DNA from: Actinomadura logoneensis
GTDB taxonomy: Bacteria; Actinomycetota; Actinomycetes; Streptosporangiales; Streptosporangiaceae
Direction: 5' to 3'
DNA: 64,000 nt
Assembly: GCF_003428695.1 (NCBI RefSeq)
Contig: NZ_QURH01000099.1
Span: 1-64,000 of the forward strand
Within the stretch, counting starts at the first letter, position 1, and each line of letters starts with the position of its first letter. The notes beneath the pieces are model-generated. The model searched no databases and was not told the origin of the DNA. It worked only from the letters and a program-made list of their open reading frames with translations. The translations under genes were made by a program, and so were the position numbers. Positions 59,081 through 64,000 of the stretch are shown piece after piece.

Positions 59081-59784
59081 ACAGTCTCTCTCCCGACCTC
59101 ATCACCGGAGGGCACTGCTCCTTCCCTCTGCCGAGTGACGCGAGCTGCGCTTCCGTCGCACGCTCGTCGCTCACCATCGTCATGAACGATCTCGGACTGC
59201 CGTCCGACCTCATCGACGACGGTGCACTCGCCGTCTCGGAGCTGGCCACCAACCAGCTGCTCCACGCGCCGAGCAGCAGCGCCGAGCTCTGGACGTGGAT
59301 ACGCACCCGCCCTTCCCCTCATCTGGTGGTCACGGTCTTCGACACCGCCCGCGACGTCATTCCTGTCCGGTCGGACGACTACCTGTTGGACGAGCACGGG
59401 AAGGGACTCGCGATCGTCGCCGCCCTCGCGGCCTCGGTCGGCGCGCATCCGAGCCGTGCCCGCCTCCAGGCGAACCCGGTGGAAGGGAAGGCTGTCTGGT
59501 TCACGCTGCCTCTGCCGCAACCCTGGATCGGCACAAGCGTGAAGCCGAACCCGCTTCGTGCGAGGCAGCAGCTCCTTCACGCTCTTCGGTCGCGTGGCCT
59601 GCCCGCCAAGCGCGTGAGTGACGCTCCCGGTACGACCACGATCCACCTCGACAGGCTGCGCATCGACATCACCTGCGACGGCTTCGCCTGGTGCACCGAG
59701 GACGGCCTGCCCCTTCGATACCCGCTGCTCGATCTGCAGGACGCCGTCGAGGCGATCATCCTGCAGATCGACACCTCATCCTGA
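59074..59784 (+). CDS. HATPase domain protein (anti-sigma-factor-like ATP-binding protein)
   Basis: A 236-residue protein. Residues ~30-150 form an RsbW/SpoIIAB-type HATPase: ARSSLTIVMNDLGLPSDLIDDGALAVSELATNQLLHA (N-box), LVVTVFDTA, then LDEHGKGLAIVAALA (glycine lid). A C-terminal region of ~80 residues is of unknown fold. Streptomycetes and relatives have many such single-domain ATPases that bind sigma or anti-sigma factors. GTG 59074 overlaps the upstream stop, so translation is coupled. Confidence 0.82.
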   Translation: MLNSLSPDLITGGHCSFPLPSDASCASVARSSLTIVMNDLGLPSDLIDDGALAVSELATNQLLHAPSSSAELWTWIRTRPSPHLVVTVFDTARDVIPVRSDDYLLDEHGKGLAIVAALAASVGAHPSRARLQANPVEGKAVWFTLPLPQPWIGTSVKPNPLRARQQLLHALRSRGLPAKRVSDAPGTTTIHLDRLRIDITCDGFAWCTEDGLPLRYPLLDLQDAVEAIILQIDTSS

Positions 59785-59838
59785 GGCCGTTTCGCTTGGG
59801 CAGGCCGTCATGAGCATGGCGGCCTGCCCCTGCGGGTC

Positions 59839-61071
59839 TTAACGGGTCGGACTGCGTCGTCTCGGCGTTGGATCCGGCGCGCGTCGAATGGGCGGACTGG
59901 CAGTGAACGGGGGTCGCCATCCCTGCGGCAGCTCCGCCCGCACCGGTGCTACTTCCGGAACGTCCGGGAGTGCGTTCGAGGCGATCGCTCTTGGCTTCTC
60001 TGCTTCTGGGGTCTGAAGCAACCAGGGTGGCTCGGGGTGCTCCGCTGTCGTCCGGCGGATAAGTGTTGCCGCGGTCCTGGCCGCGTCCGCTTGGGGCTGT
60101 CGGCGATGCAGGCGGTGCAGGTCTGTGATCGCTTCGATGAGTGTCACGAGTGCGGCGGCGAGTTGGAGCATGAAGCCCGCGTCACCGGCTCTGGTGGTCG
60201 CTAGGACTCGGGCGATGCCGCGCAGCCGCATCCCTGCTGGTGTCGGGCGGGGAATGCGTCCATATGGTGCGCGGGCTGCACGGTCGTAGGCGTCCGCGGC
60301 CTGGTCCAGGTGGCGATTCCCGGTCGCGAGCGCAGCCGATCTGAGCATGTCGGCCGCGGCCCAGCAAGCGTCCTGGGCACGGTGTGGATCGACGACCGTG
60401 TTGCGGCGAATCTCGGCGGTCGCGAACTCCGCCGCCCTCGTCGCGTCCCGGTAGATCGCCTTGCGCTCCTCCGTCGTCAGTTCCGGGGGTGGAGGCCTTG
60501 GCACCCCGCCGCGCAGCGCGCGCCACAAGGCCGGCCACGAGAGGTCGGCCGCCAGCTTCCCGCCGCTGAACCATTGGAGCTGGCCGTCAGTATCTAAGTG
60601 ATCGGGAAGAGCGACGGCGTAGCCTGTGATCTCACCTGGATTGGTCTCGCTCTGCCGAAGCCGAACCACCAGCCCCTCGCGTTCCAAGTGCTGAACGAAC
60701 TCGGCAGGCGTCCGTGCCTGTCCGGCGGCTTCCCGGAGGACGGTCCGCAGGTAGGCCCGCGCGGTCTGCTCTGACAGATCCCGTCCGGACACGGCCGGAC
60801 TTCCGGACTGCCAGCGCGCCCGTAGCTTGGGAAGGGTGAGGTCAGCGGCCAGCTTGCCACCGCTGAACCAGACCGGGTGTCCGCTCGCCGTCCGACCTTC
60901 CCGCGTTGCAACCGCGTAGCCGGTCACCTGGTCCGGCTGGCGTTCGCTGTGCCGGAGCCGGACGAGGACGCCTGCCTCCTGAAGCCCGGAGAAGAACGCG
61001 GCCTCACTCCCGGCCCCGGCCGCCGCAGTCTGCACGAGCCGACGCAGTTCGGATCGCGCATCGCGTGGCAT
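59839..61071 (-). CDS. C-terminal part of a frameshifted relaxase
   Basis: This 410-residue frame continues the relaxase whose N-terminus is at 61004-61645. It has two repeats of the relaxase C-terminal module (AAFFSGLQEAGVLVRLRHSERQPDQVTGYAVA...VWFSGGKLAADLTLPKLRARW, then FVQHLEREGLVVRLRQSETNPGEITGYAVA...LAADLSWPALW) and a helical, proline-rich tail. In-frame upstream codons (RRPTRGETEKARRIG) continue the canonical relaxase sequence before ATG 61071. A 7-bp tandem duplication at 61106-61119 separates it from the catalytic part. On its own it lacks the nicking domain. Confidence 0.82.
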   Translation of the reverse strand: MPRDARSELRRLVQTAAAGAGSEAAFFSGLQEAGVLVRLRHSERQPDQVTGYAVATREGRTASGHPVWFSGGKLAADLTLPKLRARWQSGSPAVSGRDLSEQTARAYLRTVLREAAGQARTPAEFVQHLEREGLVVRLRQSETNPGEITGYAVALPDHLDTDGQLQWFSGGKLAADLSWPALWRALRGGVPRPPPPELTTEERKAIYRDATRAAEFATAEIRRNTVVDPHRAQDACWAAADMLRSAALATGNRHLDQAADAYDRAARAPYGRIPRPTPAGMRLRGIARVLATTRAGDAGFMLQLAAALVTLIEAITDLHRLHRRQPQADAARTAATLIRRTTAEHPEPPWLLQTPEAEKPRAIASNALPDVPEVAPVRAELPQGWRPPFTASPPIRRAPDPTPRRRSPTR

Positions 61072-61645
61072 GCCGATCCGCCGTGCCTTCTCCGTCTCTC
61101 CTCGTGTCGGACGTCGGACGTCGGGCCGCGGTCCGGTCGGCCGCAGCCGTCTGCCGCAGTCCGAAGGTCTCCTCGATCGACCGGCACGCGGACCGCACGC
61201 GGTAGGCGTCGTTCCACACCTTCGGACGCGTCCCGTCCTGACGGGCCAGGGTGGCTACAAGGTGGACATGGTCGTCGGCGTGCCGGACCGCGATCCAGCG
61301 GACGCCGTCCGGATCGTCGTCCGGGGCCAGTCCGGACCGGTCCATCACCTCGCGGGCGACCTGCGCCCACTGCTCATCGCTCAGGATCGGGTCCTCTGGC
61401 GCCGCTCGTACCGGCACATGCCACACCGGCCGAGGATGGTTCCGATCCCCGAGAACCTCCACCGGCAGCGACAGCAGTTCAGCCAAGTGCCGGAGGTCCC
61501 AGCGTCCGTCCTCTCGCTGCGTCGGTTGTAGGAGATGCGCGGGCCGAAACCCAGCCACAATCCGCGGCGCAACGTTCGCACCCGGCCCGAACAGGTACCG
61601 CAGCACGCCATGAACCCGATCCCGCCGCAGGACCTTGGCAATCAA
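61004..61645 (-). CDS. N-terminal catalytic part of a relaxase, cut short by a frameshift
   Basis: A 213-residue frame starting TTG at 61645 (MIAKVLRRDRVHGVLRYLFGPG in normal members). It has the metal motif RHADDHVHLV (His122, Asp124/125, His126, His128) and RSIEETFGL. After ARRPT (near residue 175) the frame changes because GTCGGAC is duplicated on the + strand (61106-61119). Deleting one 7-bp copy joins it to 59839-61071 as a 599-residue relaxase of usual length. The nicking domain may still be made. MobC lies 7 bp upstream. Confidence 0.82.
   Translation of the reverse strand: MIAKVLRRDRVHGVLRYLFGPGANVAPRIVAGFRPAHLLQPTQREDGRWDLRHLAELLSLPVEVLGDRNHPRPVWHVPVRAAPEDPILSDEQWAQVAREVMDRSGLAPDDDPDGVRWIAVRHADDHVHLVATLARQDGTRPKVWNDAYRVRSACRSIEETFGLRQTAAADRTAARRPTSDTRRDGEGTADRHATRCAIRTASARADCGGRGRE
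61106..61124. repeat. 7-bp tandem repeat causing the relaxase frameshift
   Basis: GTCGGAC at 61106-61112 and 61113-61119, then GTCGG. The extra 7 bases shift the reading frame by one. Confidence 0.9.
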
Positions 61646-61652
61646 CGAACGG

Positions 61653-62054
61653 TCACCGCAGCTTCCTCCGGGCCTCCTGCACAGCCTCGTCCAGCCGCAG
61701 AAGAACGCGCTCTGCTGTCCTCGCATACCCCTCAAGCGCAGCAGTCGGAGCCCCGGTCGCCTGCAGCGTGGCTACCGCTTGGTTAAGGTTGACCCCGACC
61801 CGGTTCACCTGCCCGGACGCCTGCATCAGGCAGGTCACGGCCTCTCGCCACGGCTCATGCTCCAGCGGCTCCCGCTCTTCAACCACCGACAAAGCCGTCT
61901 CGGCGACGAACGCCCCCAATGCCCACCCAGACCGCTCGGCAGCCGCCTTCAACGCAGCCCATTCCCGCTCCGAAACCCACACCGGAATCCGGCACGTCCT
62001 CCGGTCCACCCCGCGCTGATACCGACGCCTTCGCGCCCTCCGCCCCACCCTCAC
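61653..62054 (-). CDS. mobC: MobC-like relaxosome protein
   Basis: A 133-residue protein: a basic N-terminus (RRARRRRYQRG), a ribbon-helix-helix-like segment (CRIPVWVSEREWAALKAAAERSG) and the MobC signature QASGQVNRVGVNLNQAVATLQATGAP. It helps the relaxase melt oriT. It precedes the relaxase by 7 bp on the same strand. The start is taken as GTG 62054; no good ribosome site is seen. A long perfect inverted repeat lies about 110 bp upstream. Confidence 0.9.
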   Translation of the reverse strand: MRVGRRARRRRYQRGVDRRTCRIPVWVSEREWAALKAAAERSGWALGAFVAETALSVVEEREPLEHEPWREAVTCLMQASGQVNRVGVNLNQAVATLQATGAPTAALEGYARTAERVLLRLDEAVQEARRKLR

Positions 62055-62163
62055 TCCGTCGTTTGCTGTCTGTCTCTCCCATCAACCCCCCGTCTCCCGT
62101 TCACGGACCGCACCCGGTCCCCCAGCACCTCGCCTGGATCGCGCCCGATCCAGGCCAATAACG

Positions 62164-62223
62164 CGCCGAAAGGCCATCTCTTGCCCCCTGCGGCGCGGGG
62201 GGGCAAGAGATGGCCTTTCGGCG
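62164..62223. repeat. Perfect 25-bp inverted repeat, 10-base loop (oriT or terminator candidate)
   Basis: Arms 62164-62188 and 62199-62223 are exact complements, containing GGCCATCTCTTGCCCCC and its complement. The repeat lies between the DUF6193 gene stop and the start of mobC, where an oriT would be expected. No T-run follows on either strand. Confidence 0.9.
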
Positions 62224-62246
62224 GATCACTCATGGCTCTTCAGCTG

Positions 62247-62633
62247 CTACTCGATCGCTTCGTGAGCGGCGAGTTCTTCCGGCGTGCCGACGAAGGCCGG
62301 CCCGCACTTCTCAGGGAGGTGCTGGACCACCATCGCGACGGCTTGGGCGGCAGTTGCTACTGGCCCCAGTGTCTCGGACCGTGATGGGCCCGATACCCAA
62401 TACGCCTCCCGCGCAGGCTGAATGAAGAGGATGTCCCATGTCCAGCGCTGGCCGGTACAGCGGCTGAAATGCAACTCCCCCATCCCAGTCCACGGGAACA
62501 ACTCGCGAAGACGAGGCTCGGCATAGGCGGCATCGATCAGCTCGGTGCGAACCCGCCCGTCGTCCCTCACGGCTTGCCAGGCAGCCTCGACGATGGCACG
62601 GCTAGACGGTTCAACGCTCACAGCCAACACCAT
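62247..62633 (-). CDS. DUF6193-family protein
   Basis: A 128-residue protein: AAYAEPRLRELFPWTGMGELHFSRCTGQRWTWDILFIQPAREAYWVSGP and a C-terminal helix with AVAMVVQHLPEKCGPAFVGTPEELA. This matches DUF6193, a family labelled 'natural product biosynthesis' from context, with no proven activity. The gene stands alone; the long inverted repeat lies 24 bp past its stop. Confidence 0.75.
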   Translation of the reverse strand: MVLAVSVEPSSRAIVEAAWQAVRDDGRVRTELIDAAYAEPRLRELFPWTGMGELHFSRCTGQRWTWDILFIQPAREAYWVSGPSRSETLGPVATAAQAVAMVVQHLPEKCGPAFVGTPEELAAHEAIE

Positions 62634-62936
62634 CGCCAGTGCACGCAGCCCGCGCGGATCAAAGGCACGCAGTCCAGGTCACGGACTCGTGCACGCGAGC
62701 CGCAGGCAGGTTGAAGGACGCAGTCACCGTTCGACGTTCCCAGGCTCGTTCACGATGCGTCTCCGGCATCCGAGAAAGTCCGATCACCAGCACTCTGCCT
62801 TCCGTCTGAGCCTCACCCCAGCAAAGCCCCTTCAGACGAGGTCGCAAGCTTTGCGCTCCATACTTCCCCGTCGGTGACACAGAGTCAACATCTCATCGAC
62901 ACCTGTAGCCGCCGGTTGGAGCTGCGCGGCGGGGCA
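62634..62936. other. Intergenic stretch without visible features
   Basis: These 303 bases lie between the HEAT-repeat gene stop and the DUF6193 gene start. I see no gene, repeat or clear promoter. Frames on both strands are Arg/Ser-rich shadows. Confidence 0.5.
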
Positions 62937-63950
62937 CTACTTACTCGGCTCGGCCCAAGGATCGCCATGCACCGCCCGCCAGTCCACCTCAGGATTGAGC
63001 ATCAGGTGCACGCAGCGTCGTAGACCGCCACCGTCCCAGTCGACCCCTTCCATCCACGGGACGCCTCCGAGCTGTTCGGCGAGTTCATCGGTGATCTGCG
63101 TGGTGAGCAGGGTCCGAAGCTCCTCGGGGACCGGATCGTCGACCAGGCAGAGCCAACCGATCGCGGCACTCACACGCCAATCGACGGGCCGGTCCGGAGC
63201 CGACCACCATTGCCGCAACAGCTCGACGGTGCTCTCATCGTGATGCTCTGCGGCCAGTTGAGCGAGCGCCAGGACGATGCTCACGCGCGCGGCCGGCACA
63301 TCCTCAACGTCCAACCGTCGCCGCAACGCAAGGGAAACCAGCTCGGTGCCGTCCAAGACCGTGGCCAGCACGTAGCAGGCACCCGACCGGACCCGCGCAT
63401 CGGCATCATTGAGCAACTCCAGCAGCAGAGACACGTCAGCGGTGAGCGCGATGCGCGCCGCCCGTACCGCCCAGTTTTCCAGCTCGCCGCTCAAGAGGAC
63501 CATCGGGTGGTCATCCTCGATCTGGAGCAGCCCCTTCCGCGTTCCGTCCCCGTAATACCGTCGCCGTGCCGCTCCACCGACAAGCAAGAGGAGGTCGGCA
63601 CGATGGTGCGCTACCGGCGCGACGGCCAGACGAAGCAAGAACGGGGTCGCCAGCGCCGCTGGCGGGTAGGTCCCCCCCTCATGCAGCACTTCGTCCCCTA
63701 GCTTCTTCAGGGCTCGCCCAGCGGTCTGGTCGTCGGGAGAAGCTACTTGCTCCAAGTCTTCGGGCACGTTCACCGCTGGACCGTAGCCGTGCCAGAAACG
63801 GCTCCAAGGGACCTGGTCGTACTTCAGCTCGTTCTTCACGTCTTGCGGGATGCCCGCAACCACCACACGCACATCCAGATCCGACCCCTCACGCCGCATC
63901 ACCTCGTCGTAGGACCACGACCAGAAACCCTTACCGACCACATCACTCAT
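62937..63950 (-). CDS. HEAT-repeat-like protein
   Basis: A 337-residue, mostly helical protein. The N-terminus (DVVGKGFWSWSYDEVMRREGSDLDVRVVVAGIPQDVKNELKYDQVPWSRFWHGYG) is distinctive. From about residue 90 there are repeated helix pairs, such as VRAARIALTADVSLLLELLNDADARVRSGACYVLATVLD, in the HEAT/armadillo style, ending in a short acidic tail. Probably a scaffold or protein-binding module; no enzyme motif. ATG 63950 has AGGAT upstream. Confidence 0.72.
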   Translation of the reverse strand: MSDVVGKGFWSWSYDEVMRREGSDLDVRVVVAGIPQDVKNELKYDQVPWSRFWHGYGPAVNVPEDLEQVASPDDQTAGRALKKLGDEVLHEGGTYPPAALATPFLLRLAVAPVAHHRADLLLLVGGAARRRYYGDGTRKGLLQIEDDHPMVLLSGELENWAVRAARIALTADVSLLLELLNDADARVRSGACYVLATVLDGTELVSLALRRRLDVEDVPAARVSIVLALAQLAAEHHDESTVELLRQWWSAPDRPVDWRVSAAIGWLCLVDDPVPEELRTLLTTQITDELAEQLGGVPWMEGVDWDGGGLRRCVHLMLNPEVDWRAVHGDPWAEPSK

Positions 63951-64000
63951 GCACCCGATCCTGGCAGCACACCGGGTCTCATAACGCAAGTGACGGACGC

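Larger units (their letters stand above)
54209..62223. mobile_element. Probable second integrative/mobilisable region beside the AICE
   Basis: Directly beyond attR lie a second tyrosine recombinase and an excisionase-like gene, and further right a relaxase (frameshifted), MobC and a long perfect inverted repeat. These are the parts of an integrative mobilisable element. No third copy of the 45-bp att repeat is visible in the window, so its right border is unknown and may lie beyond it. The extent given is the span of these genes, not proven ends. Confidence 0.45.

Overview
The window is high-GC actinobacterial DNA. Nearly every real gene shows strong G/C third-position bias. The gene content fits a filamentous actinomycete, most likely of the Actinomadura/Streptosporangiales kind: XRE-DUF5753 regulators paired with DUF397 proteins, an AICE-type integrated element, many secreted cell-wall proteins, a Ser/Thr kinase and a STAND regulator. 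No species can be named from the sequence alone.

Region 1 (1-13,130) is chromosomal. It opens with the end of an operon containing a DAO-family flavin oxidase and a lysine/ornithine N-hydroxylase (siderophore or hydrazine-type chemistry). Housekeeping and small genes follow: a lipoprotein, a PEP mutase/isocitrate lyase-family protein, a secreted cyclophilin, DUF2277, asd, a glutaryl-CoA dehydrogenase-like enzyme, PspC, an MFS exporter with a long repetitive tail, a small zincin and a metallophosphoesterase. An exact 44-bp tandem duplication has frameshifted the phosphoesterase so that it now reads into tRNA-Glu.

Region 2 (13,137-39,470) carries extracellular and signalling genes: I36-CHAP and ParB-like secreted proteins, a kinase, a STAND ATPase, an L,D-transpeptidase, BlaI, arylamine N-acetyltransferase with a MerR/SoxR-like leaderless promoter, a large FAD/Fe-S dehydrogenase and an XRE-DUF397 pair. 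It also holds a cNMP-binding protein with a cyclase-like domain, a GntR/NRAMP pair with a palindromic operator, an orphan histidine kinase, a Rv1318c-type adenylate cyclase, an amino acid permease and an orphan substrate-binding lipoprotein.

Region 3 (39,760-54,208) is a complete-looking AICE integrated in tRNA-Phe, bounded by a 45-bp direct repeat. It has a tyrosine integrase (with two Cys-rich insertions), Xis, a RepSA-type rolling-circle initiator, Spd-like and small proteins, an FtsK-like Tra translocase, an SCO3933-family protein and a divergent GntR regulator. Its cargo contains two HTH-kinase fusion paralogues, a guanylate-kinase-like protein, a three-gene operon of small aromatic-rich proteins, and a clearly lower-GC pair of PD-(D/E)XK nuclease genes. 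The nuclease pair is the best candidate here for an undescribed defence module.

Region 4 (54,209-64,000) looks like a second mobile region next to the AICE. It contains another tyrosine recombinase, an excisionase-like HTH, an XRE-DUF397-DUF397-DUF6461 operon, an HATPase, a relaxase split by a 7-bp tandem duplication, MobC, and a perfect 25-bp inverted repeat that could be an oriT or terminator. DUF6193 and HEAT-repeat proteins follow.

Short tandem duplications recur through the window, and two of them have changed reading frames.
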